Below the pieces are notes generated by a model. It searched no databases. It was not told the origin of the DNA and saw nothing but the letters and a program-made list of their open reading frames with translations. Positions 51,787 to 61,602 of a DNA stretch of 64,000 nucleotides are shown here, piece by piece. The stretch spans positions 62,001 to 126,000 of the forward strand of contig NZ_LDPV02000052.1 in NCBI RefSeq assembly GCF_001038425.2, written 5' to 3'. Source of the stretch: Ornithinibacillus contaminans. Its GTDB lineage: Bacteria > Bacillota > Bacilli > Bacillales > Amphibacillaceae. A program made the position numbers and the translations under genes. How positions within the stretch are numbered: the stretch's first letter is position 1; each line of letters opens with the position of its first letter.

Positions 51787-52305
51787 CTAGATTACTTGAT
51801 TTTGTCTAAGGCTTTCTAGATATGTAGTTAATTGTTTTCTGTATCTAAAAATATGTATGTCGGTGTTGGTTGTTTTTAATAGTTTTTGATACAGTTTTGG
51901 TACCTTATTTTTATTATAATTTTTGGTCCAAAGAATGAATTCAAGATTTAGCCGTTCTGGACAACCCTTCCCAATATCAGGTCTTGTCTTATTATGATAT
52001 TGAATTCGTCGCTTGATTATGCCATAAAGACATTTGATTGTTGTGTAATGTAAAAAAATAACGGTATCGGCATCCTCTAAACGTTTTGGTAGTGTAACAC
52101 TATAATTGCCTTCAATTATCCAACTGTCTTGTTTTAAAATCTCATCATGTTGCGAAATTAGCTCAGCTTCATCTATTGCTTTCCATCCGGGTTTCCAATA
52201 GATTGCATCCATATGGTAGACAGGAATATCTAGTAAATGACCTAATTGCATGGCAAGAGTCGATTTTCCAGCTCCAGGATTACCTAGAATCGTAATCTTC
52301 TTCAT
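51787..52305 (-). CDS. P-loop kinase, FlaR/adenylate-kinase-like topology modulation protein
   Basis: Small P-loop protein of 172 residues: ITILGNPGAGKSTLAMQLG (Walker A), VYHMDAIYWKPGWK and WIIEGNYSVTLPKRL, then a basic lid region. These are typical of the FlaR/DNA topology modulation group, an adenylate-kinase-like family of unknown substrate. The frame is open upstream to 52440, but TTGGAGG seven bases before the ATG at 52305 sets the start. It lies downstream of dat but beyond a terminator. Confidence 0.85.
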   Translation of the reverse strand: MKKITILGNPGAGKSTLAMQLGHLLDIPVYHMDAIYWKPGWKAIDEAELISQHDEILKQDSWIIEGNYSVTLPKRLEDADTVIFLHYTTIKCLYGIIKRRIQYHNKTRPDIGKGCPERLNLEFILWTKNYNKNKVPKLYQKLLKTTNTDIHIFRYRKQLTTYLESLRQNQVI

Positions 52306-52351
52306 AAATACCTCCAACTCTTTTAATGATTTAATATTCTGAATAAAGTCT

Positions 52352-52387
52352 ATGAAAAGAAGTATCCCATCTGTTGTGGGATACTCC
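52352..52387 (-). terminator. Terminator of dat
   Basis: On the minus strand GTATCCCA-CAACAGA-TGGGATAC followed by TTCTTTTC. Confidence 0.75.
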
Positions 52388-52390
52388 GTT

Positions 52391-53266
52391 CTATGCGTAG
52401 TTTTCAATAAGGTTTTCAACGATATTAGCGTCTTTTTCATACGCTACTTGTAATTGTCTTGTTATGTTACCTGGTTCTCCGTTGTTAATAGCAAGACCAT
52501 CGACAGTCACAATTGGTGTAACCTCGGAGGTGCTGCTTGTTAAGAATAACTCATCAGCCTCATTAATATCTTCTAATGTAAAGGCTTCTTCGATTAGCGG
52601 GATTCCTAACTCTTGAACAAATCGTTCAACGGCCATCCGGACACATCCATGTAAGATATTATTCGTCGTTGGGTGTGTATAAATTTTTCCGTCTTTTACA
52701 AGATATACATTAGCGGAAGAACATTCTGTTACACGTCCGTCACGATGGAGTATTGCTTCATAGCAATTTTGCTCCTTTGCTTCTTGTTTTGCCATAACAT
52801 TTGGTAATAAATTCAGGCTTTTGATAAAGCAATTTTCCCAGCGAATATCGCGATGTGTTATAACGCTAACGCCGTTTTTTAATGTTACTAGATTACGAGG
52901 CTGTGTTTGAACATATGCATAAATATTTGGGTCCACATCCTTTGGAAATACATGATCTCTAGGAGCAGATCCTCTTGACACTTGCATATATAATTTGCCG
53001 TCTTCCGTCATTTCATTACGCTTCAATAATTCATGAAGCAGATTTTTAAATTCTTTTTTTGTAAACAAGAGTTTTATTTTTATGGCTTCAGTGGATCTGA
53101 ATAGTCTATCTACATGCTCGTCTAATAAATAATACTTACCTTTGTAAATACGAATAACTTCATAAATTCCATCACCAAATTGTAGAGCACGCTCTTCAAT
53201 TGGAAAGGTTAGACTATCACGATGAATAAATTTTGTTTGTGATAGGATTACTGGATACATTGACAA
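52391..53266 (-). CDS. dat: D-amino-acid transaminase
   Basis: PLP class IV transaminase that makes D-glutamate and D-alanine for peptidoglycan. The 291-residue protein has ERALQFGDGIYEVIRIYKGK, the Schiff-base Lys in CFIKSLNLLPNV (Lys149), DGRVTECSSANVYLV (conserved Glu) and LTSSTSEVTPI (phosphate-binding). The TTG at 53266 has GGGGG nine bases upstream; an ATG two codons later is the alternative. D-Glu supply by Dat in addition to Racemase is common in Bacillales. Confidence 0.93.
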   Translation of the reverse strand: MSMYPVILSQTKFIHRDSLTFPIEERALQFGDGIYEVIRIYKGKYYLLDEHVDRLFRSTEAIKIKLLFTKKEFKNLLHELLKRNEMTEDGKLYMQVSRGSAPRDHVFPKDVDPNIYAYVQTQPRNLVTLKNGVSVITHRDIRWENCFIKSLNLLPNVMAKQEAKEQNCYEAILHRDGRVTECSSANVYLVKDGKIYTHPTTNNILHGCVRMAVERFVQELGIPLIEEAFTLEDINEADELFLTSSTSEVTPIVTVDGLAINNGEPGNITRQLQVAYEKDANIVENLIENYA

Positions 53267-53484
53267 GCTAAATCGCCCCCTTGTTAATATGATTATTTTA
53301 TTACTTCCAAGTTGCCTTGTAAATGGTTGTTTTTATATAATATTCGCCATAGTTAAAATGAGTTAATAGTCCTAGTATCATGCTGAATCCATATGGAATA
53401 AGCTAGAAGTAGCTACTTAATTAGATCTTATTGGTAAAAGGAAATGAAAATGTAATTTTTTGTTGGAAAATGTAATATTTCCTC

Positions 53485-53513
53485 TTGCATGTATCAGAAG
53501 TTCTTGCTATAAT
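53485..53513 (+). promoter_or_regulatory. Promoter of the tRNA-Gly locus
   Basis: TTGCAT, 17 bases, TATAAT. The start falls near 53520, about 14 bases before the first tRNA half and more than 320 bases before the complete tRNA. Confidence 0.85.
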
Positions 53514-53533
53514 AAATTTTGCATTAAAAAAAT

Positions 53534-53690
53534 GCGGGTGTAGTTTAATGGTAAAACTCTAGCCACGAGCGATACATCCACTGAATAACCAACGAGTTGC
53601 CCCGAGAAATTCAACTTCTTCGAAAATACTAGTAGACGCAGGGGCATGACTTTGCGTGAATGAAAACTAAATAAAATTTCTAATTAACAT
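53534..53690 (+). repeat. First 157-bp unit with tRNA-Gly 5' half
   Basis: Begins with the first 31 bases of the tRNA-Gly gene (GCGGGTGTAG to CTCTAGCC), identical to the complete copy, then 126 bases of unrelated sequence (CACGAGCGATACATCC ... TCTAATTAACAT). The tRNA part stops at the 5' side of the anticodon stem. It is followed directly by a second, nearly identical unit. Confidence 0.9.
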
Positions 53691-53847
53691 GCGGGTGTAG
53701 TTTAATGGTAAAACTCTAGCCACGAGCGATACATCCACCGAATAACCAACGAGTTGCCTCGAGGAATTCAACTTCTTCGAAAATGCTAGTAGACGCAGGG
53801 GCATGACTTTGCGTGAATGAAAACTAAATAAAATTTCTAATTAACAT
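53691..53847 (+). repeat. Second 157-bp unit with tRNA-Gly 5' half
   Basis: Same length and sequence as the first unit except for about four substitutions (for example GCCCCGAGAAA against GCCTCGAGGAA). Both units contain AGACGCAGGGGCATGACTTTGCGT, whose ends ACGCA/TGCGT pair, and GTTGCCCC that can pair with GGGGCATGAC in the first unit. The complete tRNA follows without a gap. Confidence 0.9.
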
Positions 53848-53918
53848 GCGGGTGTAGTTTAATGGTAAAACTCTAGCCTTCCAAGCTAATGTCGAGGGTT
53901 CGATTCCCTTCACCCGCT
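53848..53918 (+). tRNA. tRNA-Gly (anticodon TCC)
   Basis: Acceptor arms GCGGGTG/CACCCGC, D-arm GTTTAATGGTAAAAC, anticodon loop CTTCCAA (anticodon TCC), T-loop TTCGATT, discriminator T. CCA is not encoded. It is transcribed, as far as can be seen, only from the promoter at 53485 through the two partial copies. Confidence 0.95.
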
Positions 53919-53932
53919 CCATACATATGTCC

Positions 53933-53981
53933 TAACGCAGTGTTTCGTAAAAACTTACGAAGCGTTGCGTTTTTACTTTTT
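53933..53981 (+). terminator. Terminator of the tRNA-Gly locus
   Basis: AACGCAGTGTTTCGTAA and TTACGAAGCGTTGCGTT form a long stem, followed by TTTTACTTTTT. Confidence 0.85.
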
Positions 53982-54104
53982 CTAATCTCCAAATTATAAT
54001 CCTTCATGATAACCCTATTCCGAATAATTAAGATTGCTTAACAAATCAATTTGTAAATAGTATCGTATAAGAAACTATTAGCTAGAAGAAGGGAGGTGCT
54101 GCAT

Positions 54105-55247
54105 ATGAATACAAGTGAGTTAAAGCAAGCCATTATTGCATATTCAAAAGAAATTGGTATTGATAAGATTGGTTTTACAACGGCTGATGTGTTTAGTGAG
54201 TTAAAGGAACGATTAAAACGGCAGCAAGAACTAGGTTATCAATCAGGGTTTGAAAAGGGAACTAATGAAGAGCGAACGGAACCGAGACGATTACTTCCAG
54301 AAGCACAGTCGATAATTTCAATTGCAGTTGCCTACCCATCAAGAATGAAGGGTGCACCAAGAAGTACTAAAGAAGAGCGGAGAGGTTTCTTCTGTCGAGC
54401 TTCTTGGGGAATGGATTACCATGATGTTTTACGAGATCGTTTAAAGAAATTGGAACGGTTTATTCAAGAGCAAGTGGCTGATGCGGTTACGAAAGTGATG
54501 GTTGATACAGGTGAGTTGTCTGATCGTGCTGTGGCAGAACGTGCTGGCATCGGATTCACCGGTAAAAATACATTACTCATCACCGAAGAATACGGATCGT
54601 TTGTTTATCTGGGTGAGTTAATTACGAATATCCCATTTGTTCCAGACACTCCTGTTGAGGATGGTTGCGGGGAATGCAGGAAATGTATTGATGCATGTCC
54701 AACAGGTGCCTTAGTCCAAGGCGGACAATTAAATGCAAACCGTTGTATCGCATTTTTAACCCAGACAAAAGACTTTTTGCCAGACGAATTTCGTACGAAA
54801 ATAGGTAACCGGGTCTATGGCTGTGATACATGCCAACTCGTTTGCCCGAAAAATAAGCAGGTTGATTTTCACATTCATCCAGAATTTGAACCCGAGGATG
54901 ACATTGCGAAACCGAAATTAATTCCAATGCTTACAATGTCCAACCGTGAATTCAAGGAAACTTTTGGCCATATCTCTGGCGCTTGGCGTGGTAAAAAGCC
55001 AATTCAACGAAATGCGATTATTGGACTGGGCCATTACAAAGATAAGACGGCAGTGGAGGAGCTGATTGCAATTATGAATAGCGATCCTCGTCCAGTTATT
55101 CGCGGAACAGCTGCATGGTCTTTAGGGAAAATAGGAACAGAAGAAGCGTATGAAGCGATTTCGGTTGCTATGGAAAAGGAAAAAGACGAAGATGTTCTTT
55201 TTGAAATGGAAAAAGGTTTAGCATTTAAAAACGTACAAACTTCTTAA
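54105..55247 (+). CDS. queG: Epoxyqueuosine reductase
   Basis: Iron-sulfur and cobalamin enzyme for the last step of queuosine synthesis in tRNA. The 380-residue protein has GIDKIGFTTAD, the catalytic region VDTGELSDRAVAERAG, two 4Fe-4S clusters (CGECRKCIDACP and CDTCQLVCP) and HEAT-like repeats at the C-terminus (PVIRGTAAWSLGKIG). GGAGGTG before the ATG at 54105 sets the start. It matches B. subtilis YhbA and leads the conserved cluster with yhbB and trmL. Confidence 0.95.
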   Translation: MNTSELKQAIIAYSKEIGIDKIGFTTADVFSELKERLKRQQELGYQSGFEKGTNEERTEPRRLLPEAQSIISIAVAYPSRMKGAPRSTKEERRGFFCRASWGMDYHDVLRDRLKKLERFIQEQVADAVTKVMVDTGELSDRAVAERAGIGFTGKNTLLITEEYGSFVYLGELITNIPFVPDTPVEDGCGECRKCIDACPTGALVQGGQLNANRCIAFLTQTKDFLPDEFRTKIGNRVYGCDTCQLVCPKNKQVDFHIHPEFEPEDDIAKPKLIPMLTMSNREFKETFGHISGAWRGKKPIQRNAIIGLGHYKDKTAVEELIAIMNSDPRPVIRGTAAWSLGKIGTEEAYEAISVAMEKEKDEDVLFEMEKGLAFKNVQTS

Positions 55248-55318
55248 AAAGTAAAAGAAAATAATTCATGCCTTAGACACGCATTCCCTCCATATATATC
55301 CTAATGGAGGGGATGTAT

Positions 55319-56164
55319 ATGGAACCGTTAAAAAAGTTTTGGATAGAGCTTATTAAATCGGGTGGTGCTGAGAGTGAGTGGTGGAAACGCAAGAAAGACT
55401 TATTAGCACGTAGGGATGTATCAGTAGTTCGTGTTAACGGTAGAGGATATATCTTTCATCGGATTAGGTATGATCAGTCGGAAAAAATATATTATCAGCT
55501 TCATTTGTCCATGCTGCTGAAGCAGGGTGATTATTTCTACCTTGAAGAAGAAATTGTGCCCTATCAATTTCGATGGGAAGACGGCAAAATAGAGGAACAT
55601 AGGCCAGTAGAAGTTAGCTGGTCGAATGAACCTTACGAGAAGTTAGAACTAGAAAATGAGCAATCGGATCGAGCTATGCGTTTTTCCTATGATCGCTTGG
55701 CGGCTGTTCAGTATGCAGAGAGATGGTGGAACAGCTATAATCCCGCCTACCGTACGTTTGAAGTGGATTGTACAAATTATGTTTCGCAATGTTTGCGGGC
55801 TGGTGGTGCACCAATGCGCGGGACACCTAATCGAAATCAAGGCTGGTGGTACCAGCAAGATAATTGGAGTTATAGCTGGGCGGTAGCACACTCCTTGAGA
55901 TGGTTTTTAAGTGGGTCAACACACGGACTAAAAGGCACCGAAGTCGATTCACCTGAAGAACTTTCACTTGGCGATATAATTTGTTATGATTTTGAAGGCG
56001 ATGGTAGATGGAATCATAATACTATTGTTGTAGCGAAGGACATAGATGGAATGCCGTTAGTAAATGCACATACCCAAAATAGCAGGCTACGATATTGGTC
56101 CTATGAGGATTCCTCCGCATGGACACCAAATATAGCATACAAGTTTTTCCGGATAGGCGAATAG
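55319..56164 (+). CDS. yhbB: Amidase-domain protein (YhbB-like)
   Basis: The 281-residue protein has a C-terminal amidase_6-type papain-like domain: YAERWWNSYNPAYRTFEVDCTNYVSQC gives the catalytic Cys (split here as EVDCTNYVSQCLRAGG), and WNHNTIVV supplies the His. The N-terminal half is beta-rich. There is no signal peptide, though homologues are thought to act on the cell wall, perhaps in the spore. The ATG at 55319 follows GGAGGGG. Same neighbours as B. subtilis yhbB. Confidence 0.88.
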   Translation: MEPLKKFWIELIKSGGAESEWWKRKKDLLARRDVSVVRVNGRGYIFHRIRYDQSEKIYYQLHLSMLLKQGDYFYLEEEIVPYQFRWEDGKIEEHRPVEVSWSNEPYEKLELENEQSDRAMRFSYDRLAAVQYAERWWNSYNPAYRTFEVDCTNYVSQCLRAGGAPMRGTPNRNQGWWYQQDNWSYSWAVAHSLRWFLSGSTHGLKGTEVDSPEELSLGDIICYDFEGDGRWNHNTIVVAKDIDGMPLVNAHTQNSRLRYWSYEDSSAWTPNIAYKFFRIGE

Positions 56165-56218
56165 TGCTATAATGATAGAGTTATTTTAAGGATTTATAAT
56201 AGCAAGGAGATATGAAGT

Positions 56219-56692
56219 GTGAGTTTACATGTTGTATTATATGAACCAGAAATCCCAGCAAATACCGGTAATATTGGCAGAACATGTTTGGCAACCGATA
56301 CAACGCTTCATCTCATTCATCCACTTGGATTTTCTACGGATGATAAGATGGTACGCCGTGCGGGGCTGGATTATTGGGAGAATGTTGACATTCAAGAGCA
56401 TGATTCCATCCATATGCTATATGATGAGTATCCAAATGGGATTTTTTATTATATTGAAAATTTCGGTACGAAGCATTATACAGATTATGATTTTAGTAAT
56501 CCAGAAGAAGACATATTTTTTGTGTTTGGGAAAGAAACGACTGGTATTCCTAAGGATCTATTAGTTGGAAAAGAAGATCATTGCTTACGCATTCATATGA
56601 ATGATAAGGTAAGGTCGTTAAATTTATCAAATACCGCTGCTATCATCCTTTATGAGGCATTAAGGCAGCAAGGGTTTCCTAATTTGTCTTAA
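56219..56692 (+). CDS. trmL: tRNA (cytidine/uridine-34 2'-O)-methyltransferase
   Basis: SPOUT-class methyltransferase, 157 residues, acting on the wobble base of tRNA-Leu in characterised relatives. It has VVLYEPEIPANTGNIGRTC, LIHPLGFSTDDKMVRRAGLDYWE, FVFGKETTGIPKDLL and VRSLNLSNTAAIILYEALRQ, the knot motifs of TrmL/CspR. The start is GTG after AAGGAGATATGAAGT. It ends the queG-yhbB-trmL cluster; two of the three genes modify tRNA position 34. Confidence 0.95.
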   Translation: MSLHVVLYEPEIPANTGNIGRTCLATDTTLHLIHPLGFSTDDKMVRRAGLDYWENVDIQEHDSIHMLYDEYPNGIFYYIENFGTKHYTDYDFSNPEEDIFFVFGKETTGIPKDLLVGKEDHCLRIHMNDKVRSLNLSNTAAIILYEALRQQGFPNLS

Positions 56693-56733
56693 CAAAAAAC
56701 GTCATTCGCGATTATGCGAATGACGTTTTTTAT
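56692..56733 (+). terminator. Terminator of the queG-yhbB-trmL cluster
   Basis: AAAAAACGTCATTCGC and GCGAATGACGTTTTTT arms around GATTAT. Confidence 0.92.
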
Positions 56734-56766
56734 GATGTCTAGCTTCAGGCGCTTGCATTGTTTAGT

Positions 56767-56868
56767 TTATTGATTTTTCTTTGGTACTCCTGGTTTAGCA
56801 TCGTAGCCAGCAGTAAATATAGCGACAAGGAATGTGATGGTCACACCTAGAATAAGTGCTAATTTCAT
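56767..56868 (-). CDS. Small hydrophobic protein, 33 residues
   Basis: A short ORF with a strong binding site (AAAGGAGGATA) before its ATG on the minus strand. The peptide has one helix (LALILGVTITFLVAIFTAG) and a short tail ending PGVPKKNQ. No family is recognised. It is oriented away from odhA; the good start signal supports translation. Confidence 0.55.
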   Translation of the reverse strand: MKLALILGVTITFLVAIFTAGYDAKPGVPKKNQ

Positions 56869-57048
56869 AGTGGTATCCTCCTTTATGTAATCGATATGTA
56901 TGCGTATACTCGATCATGTTGTCTTTATTATAGCGAATTAATGAATGAATGTGAACTATGATTCGTGTATCAAATTGATGTTATTAAGATTGAAAATTCA
57001 TTAAATTGTTAATTCGATACAATTCTATAATAATGCGCATAACATATA

Positions 57049-57118
57049 TTGTTTCCCATATTAAAATAGGGTATATTAGTTGATGAAGTATCTTCACAGT
57101 TCTATAATTAGAACTGTG
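57049..57118 (+). promoter_or_regulatory. odhAB promoter with leader palindrome
   Basis: TTGTTT (57049), 17 bases, TATATT (57072) form a good promoter. A perfect palindrome, CACAGTTCTA-N4-TAGAACTGTG, lies at 57095-57118, just after the expected start. AACCGTTTACA at 57126 resembles part of a CcpA cre site with two mismatches. The palindrome could be an operator or an RNA hairpin. Confidence 0.65.
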
Positions 57119-57171
57119 TTAAAAAACCGTTTACATGCGGAGAAAGTTAACTTCTAATGGGGGTATAAGAC

Positions 57172-60036
57172 GTGGCACAAAATGATGAATCTTCACAAGG
57201 ATTCTGGGGAGAGTTTCATGGTCCTAACATGGGGTATGTTGAAGAACAGTATGAACAATACAAAGAGGACCCTCAAGCAGTTGATCAATCATTACGACAA
57301 TTATTTGATCAACATGGCGCTCCTACTTGGTTGAGTCGTTCAACTAATGGAATAAGCGAAAGTTCTCCAAACACTTCCGTTAATGATGTCAAAAAGATTA
57401 CCTCAACAGTGAAATTGGTTGAGGCTATTCGTCGTTTCGGACATTTGGAGGCTGATATTTACCCAGTTAGCGTTTATGAAGAAAGAAAATCAGAATTATT
57501 ACATCCACAAAAATATGGATTAACAGAAGCAGACTTAAAAGAAATACCTGCATCATGGGTGTGGGAAAAGGCACCTGTTGGAGTAGACAACGCACTTGAC
57601 GTTGTGCGAGAGTTGCGAAAATACTACACAGGTACCATTACATTTGAATATGACCATGTAGATAGTGATGCAGAGCGAGATTGGTTAGCAGATTATATTG
57701 AATCAGGTAAAGCACGTTTGAATTTGTCAGATGATGAAAAGAAGCAACTTCTAGATCGACTTGCGAATGTAGAGGGGTTTGAAGGATTTTTACAAAAAAC
57801 ATTCGTAGGACAAAAGCGCTTTTCTATCGAGGGGCTAGAAGCGATGGTTCCAATGCTTGATCATATCGTCAAGCATGCAGTCGAAGATAAAGTTGAAAAT
57901 ATAATGATGGGGATGGCGCACCGTGGTAGATTGAGTGTGCTAGCGCATGTATTAGGCAAACCAATTGATAAAATCTTTTCAGAATTCCACCATTCCCCGA
58001 ATAAGGAATTAATGCCCTCAGAAGGTTCAAGAGGGATTAATTATGGCTGGACTGGAGATGTCAAATATCACTTTGGTGCTGTTCGAGATGTGAAGGATGG
58101 AGAAGAAACAAAAATCCGTATCACACTTGCACATAACCCGTCACATTTAGAATTTGTTAATCCGGTTGTAGAAGGATTTGCACGTGCAGCACAGGATAAT
58201 CGATTTGAAGGTGGAGCTCCGAAACAAGATGTTTTAAAAGCGATTCCAGTGTTAATTCACGGAGATGCAGCTTTTATCGGAGAAGGTGTTGTTGCGGAAA
58301 CGTTAAACCTGGCAAACTTACCTGGTTATACAACTGGTGGGACATTGCATATTATCGCAAATAACCTACTTGGATATACAACGGATCAGCAGGATGGGCG
58401 TTCCACTCGTTATGCAAGTGACCTTGCGAAAGGGTTTGAAATCCCAGTAATCCATGTTAATGCGGATGATCCAGTTGCATGCGTTTCAGCTATTAAGATT
58501 GCGTATGATTACCGTATGAAATTCCATAAGGATATTTTAATAGATTTAGTAGGTTATCGTCGTTATGGCCATAATGAAATGGATGAACCAAGGGTTACTC
58601 AACCGAAGCTATATAGCCAAATTGACAATCATCCAACGGCTGCGAATGTATACGCTAATGAATTAGTAGCAAAAGGTGTTATCACACCTGAAGAGTTTGA
58701 AACGATGAAGGCAACTATCGAAGAAAATCTGAAAACAGTGTATGAAGGCATGAAGGAAACGGATATTCAAAAGGCAGAATGTAAGGACATGCCACAAGCA
58801 CTAAACATAGATCTAGAAAAATATGAAACAAAAATATCGAGGGAAGCATTAACGGAACTAAATGAAGGCTTATTTAAGCGCCCAGATGGTTTCCAGGAAA
58901 ATAAAAAGCTTTCTAGAGTATTTAAGCGTCGTCAAGAGGCATTGAATGAAGGGAATACGGTCGATTGGGGTGCTGGGGAAGCATTAGCATATGCCTCTAT
59001 TTTAAAAGACGGAATTCCGATTCGTTTGACTGGTCAAGATTCAGAACGTGGTACGTTTGCTCATCGACATGTTGTGTTAAATGATGCCGTCACAAATGAA
59101 AAATATTGTATTATGCATGGTCTAGGAGCAACTGCTTCCTTTGACGTGCGAAATAGTCCATTATCAGAAGCTGGCGTGTTAGGCTTTGAATATGGTTATA
59201 GTGTTCAAGCACCTAATACACTTGTGTTATGGGAAGCACAATTTGGCGATTTTGCGAATGCTGCACAAGTCGTATTTGACCAATTCATTTCAGCAGCACG
59301 TGCAAAATGGGGAGAAAAATCCAATATGGTATTACTTCTTCCACACGGATATGAGGGGCAAGGACCTGAGCATTCCAGTGCTAGACTGGAACGCTTCCTA
59401 CAGATGGCTGCAGAGAATAACTGGATAGTAGCGTATGTGACGTCATCAGCGCAATTCTTCCATTTAATTCGCAGACAAGCAGCATTACGAGATAAGGAAG
59501 AAGCGCGTCCGTTAGTATTAATGACACCTAAGAGTAGCTTGTTACGGAACCAACGTATTGCCTCTGAAGCCAAGGAATTTACAGATGGAAAATTCGAAGC
59601 ACTACGCAATCAACCGAACTTAAAGGTTAGTAAGAAAAATGCAAAGCGATTACTAATCGGATCTGGAAAAGTGATGGTAGACATTGAAGAAGCAATCATT
59701 AATTCAGATGAAAAGTTTGATTTTCTACGTGCACTTCGATTAGAGCAAATTTATCCATTCCCTAAAAAAGAGTTGGAAAAAGTATTAACTGAACTTCCAA
59801 ATCTTGAAGAGATAGTATGGGTTCAAGAAGAACCAAAAAATATGGGAGCATGGAACTTTGTGGATGACTATTTACGTTCTGTATTAAAACCTGGGCAAAC
59901 ATTACGTTATATTGGACGTCCGGATCGTGCAGCACCAGCTGTTGGTGATCCAAATGTTCATAAAACAGAGCAAGAGAATATTGTGCAACAAGCAATTAAC
60001 CCGACCTTAGGAGGAGATTCCAGTGAAAGAAATTAA
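57172..60036 (+). CDS. odhA: 2-oxoglutarate dehydrogenase E1 component
   Basis: Thiamine-diphosphate dependent decarboxylase of the citric-acid-cycle 2-oxoglutarate dehydrogenase complex. The 954-residue protein has the E1o N-terminal motif ([20 protein letters not shown]), [43 protein letters not shown] with ThDP-binding residues, and the transketolase-like C-half ([29 protein letters not shown]). The start is GTG after TGGGGG. It overlaps odhB by 14 bases. Confidence 0.97.
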   Translation: MAQNDESSQGFWGEFHGPNMGYVEEQYEQYKEDPQAVDQSLRQLFDQHGAPTWLSRSTNGISESSPNTSVNDVKKITSTVKLVEAIRRFGHLEADIYPVSVYEERKSELLHPQKYGLTEADLKEIPASWVWEKAPVGVDNALDVVRELRKYYTGTITFEYDHVDSDAERDWLADYIESGKARLNLSDDEKKQLLDRLANVEGFEGFLQKTFVGQKRFSIEGLEAMVPMLDHIVKHAVEDKVENIMMGMAHRGRLSVLAHVLGKPIDKIFSEFHHSPNKELMPSEGSRGINYGWTGDVKYHFGAVRDVKDGEETKIRITLAHNPSHLEFVNPVVEGFARAAQDNRFEGGAPKQDVLKAIPVLIHGDAAFIGEGVVAETLNLANLPGYTTGGTLHIIANNLLGYTTDQQDGRSTRYASDLAKGFEIPVIHVNADDPVACVSAIKIAYDYRMKFHKDILIDLVGYRRYGHNEMDEPRVTQPKLYSQIDNHPTAANVYANELVAKGVITPEEFETMKATIEENLKTVYEGMKETDIQKAECKDMPQALNIDLEKYETKISREALTELNEGLFKRPDGFQENKKLSRVFKRRQEALNEGNTVDWGAGEALAYASILKDGIPIRLTGQDSERGTFAHRHVVLNDAVTNEKYCIMHGLGATASFDVRNSPLSEAGVLGFEYGYSVQAPNTLVLWEAQFGDFANAAQVVFDQFISAARAKWGEKSNMVLLLPHGYEGQGPEHSSARLERFLQMAAENNWIVAYVTSSAQFFHLIRRQAALRDKEEARPLVLMTPKSSLLRNQRIASEAKEFTDGKFEALRNQPNLKVSKKNAKRLLIGSGKVMVDIEEAIINSDEKFDFLRALRLEQIYPFPKKELEKVLTELPNLEEIVWVQEEPKNMGAWNFVDDYLRSVLKPGQTLRYIGRPDRAAPAVGDPNVHKTEQENIVQQAINPTLGGDSSERN

Positions 60037-61276
60037 AGTACCTGAACTTGCAGAATCAATTACAGAAGGAACAATTGCCGAGTGGTTAGTGAAAATTGGG
60101 GATAAGGTAGAAAAGGGTGACCCAGTAGTAGAATTAGAAACCGATAAAGTTAATGTTGAAGTTAATGCAGAGGTATCTGGTTTTCTTACTGAAATCGTTC
60201 GTGAAGAAGGCGAAGACGTTGTTGTTGGCGACGTTATTGCAAAAGTTAGCGAAGAGGGTGGCGCAGCTGTGGAACCTACTGCTGAGAAAGCACCAGAGCC
60301 TGCAACGAAAGAGGAAGCTCCTAAAGCTGAACCAAAAGCAGAAGAAGCACCAAAAACTGCAGAAGCATCACAGTCTAAACATGATGTCATTGCATCGCCT
60401 GCTGCTAGAAAACGTGCTCGTGAACTGAATATTGATCTTAGTACTGTTAGTGTGCGCGACCCATTAGGACGTATTCGCCCTGAGGATGTCGAAGCAGCTG
60501 CAAGTGCACCAAAACAGTCACAGCCTGTGAAGCAACAAGCTGCACCGAAGACAACTGATACGGCAGATTACTATAAGCCGGTAGAGCGAGTGAAAATGTC
60601 GCGTCGTCGTCAAACGATTGCTAGCCGTTTAGTGGAAGCGCAACAAACAGCTGCGATGCTAACAACTTTCAATGAAGTAGATTTAACAAATGTAATGAAG
60701 CTTCGTAGTGAAAGAAAGGATAAATTCCTTGAGAAAAATGGTGTGAAGCTTGGTTTCATGTCATTCTTCACAAAAGCAGTTGTTGGAGCATTGAAGGATT
60801 TCCCATTATTAAATGCTGAAATTCAAGGCACTGACCTTTTAATTAAAAAATACTATGATATTGGTATCGCTGTATCCACAGATGAAGGATTAGTTGTTCC
60901 TGTTGTTCGTGATGCTGACAGACTAGACTTTGCTGGGGTAGAACGTGAAATTGCTAACCTTGGTAAAAAGGCGCGAGATAAGCAATTAGGATTAAATGAT
61001 CTTCAAGGTGGAACATTCACCATTACTAATGGTGGTACGTTTGGTTCGATGCTTTCTACACCAATCTTAAATGCACCACAGGTTGGTATCTTAGGAATGC
61101 ATAATATCATTAAACGTCCAGTAGCAATGCCAGATGATTCCATCGAAGTTCGTCCAATGATGTATTTAGCATTATCATATGACCATCGAATTGTTGATGG
61201 AAAAGAAGCAGTTCAGTTCTTAGTTCGTGTAAAACAATTACTGGAAGATCCATATGATTTATTATTAGAAGGTTAA
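60023..61276 (+). CDS. odhB: Dihydrolipoyl succinyltransferase, E2 of 2-oxoglutarate dehydrogenase
   Basis: Core acyltransferase of the complex, 417 residues. One lipoyl domain with Lys42 in [10 protein letters not shown], an Ala/Glu/Pro-rich linker, the peripheral subunit-binding domain ([16 protein letters not shown]) and a catalytic domain ending in [16 protein letters not shown] with the active His and Asp. The start is GTG after AGGAGGAG within odhA. The E3 component is not in the operon, as is usual in Bacillus. Confidence 0.97.
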   Translation: MKEIKVPELAESITEGTIAEWLVKIGDKVEKGDPVVELETDKVNVEVNAEVSGFLTEIVREEGEDVVVGDVIAKVSEEGGAAVEPTAEKAPEPATKEEAPKAEPKAEEAPKTAEASQSKHDVIASPAARKRARELNIDLSTVSVRDPLGRIRPEDVEAAASAPKQSQPVKQQAAPKTTDTADYYKPVERVKMSRRRQTIASRLVEAQQTAAMLTTFNEVDLTNVMKLRSERKDKFLEKNGVKLGFMSFFTKAVVGALKDFPLLNAEIQGTDLLIKKYYDIGIAVSTDEGLVVPVVRDADRLDFAGVEREIANLGKKARDKQLGLNDLQGGTFTITNGGTFGSMLSTPILNAPQVGILGMHNIIKRPVAMPDDSIEVRPMMYLALSYDHRIVDGKEAVQFLVRVKQLLEDPYDLLLEG

Positions 61277-61328
61277 TTGTTTTCAATTCACTCAATAGTC
61301 ATGAACAATAAAAGACTTCGGAATGATG

Positions 61329-61380
61329 TACACCCCAAAAAGTTAGACGAAATAATTCTAACTTTTTGGGGTGTTTTTTT
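61329..61380 (+). terminator. Terminator of odhAB
   Basis: ACACCCCAAAAAGTTAGA and TCTAACTTTTTGGGGTGT, an 18-bp perfect stem, then T7. The arm sequence recurs in the palindromic element at 18513, so the terminator may derive from a dispersed repeat. Confidence 0.92.
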
Positions 61381-61602
61381 AGATTACATCCCCTAGAAAA
61401 TACCGTATAGTATGATTATTATATAATTTTAAAATTGCTCTGAAATGATGCATTATTTCTGTTATAATTGATATTTCATTGATTTAATCGCCTCTAAATT
61501 CTTTCATAAACTTTCCAATGGTTTTCTCTGTTAATTTACCCCAACTTTGGGGTAAACTATCAAAGTGACAAATTTTATATGTATTATGAAGGAGGCTTTT
61601 CC

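Noticed and set aside
60007-60390. Minus-strand ORF opposite odhB
   Set aside because: Low-complexity shadow of the Ala/Glu/Pro-rich linker.
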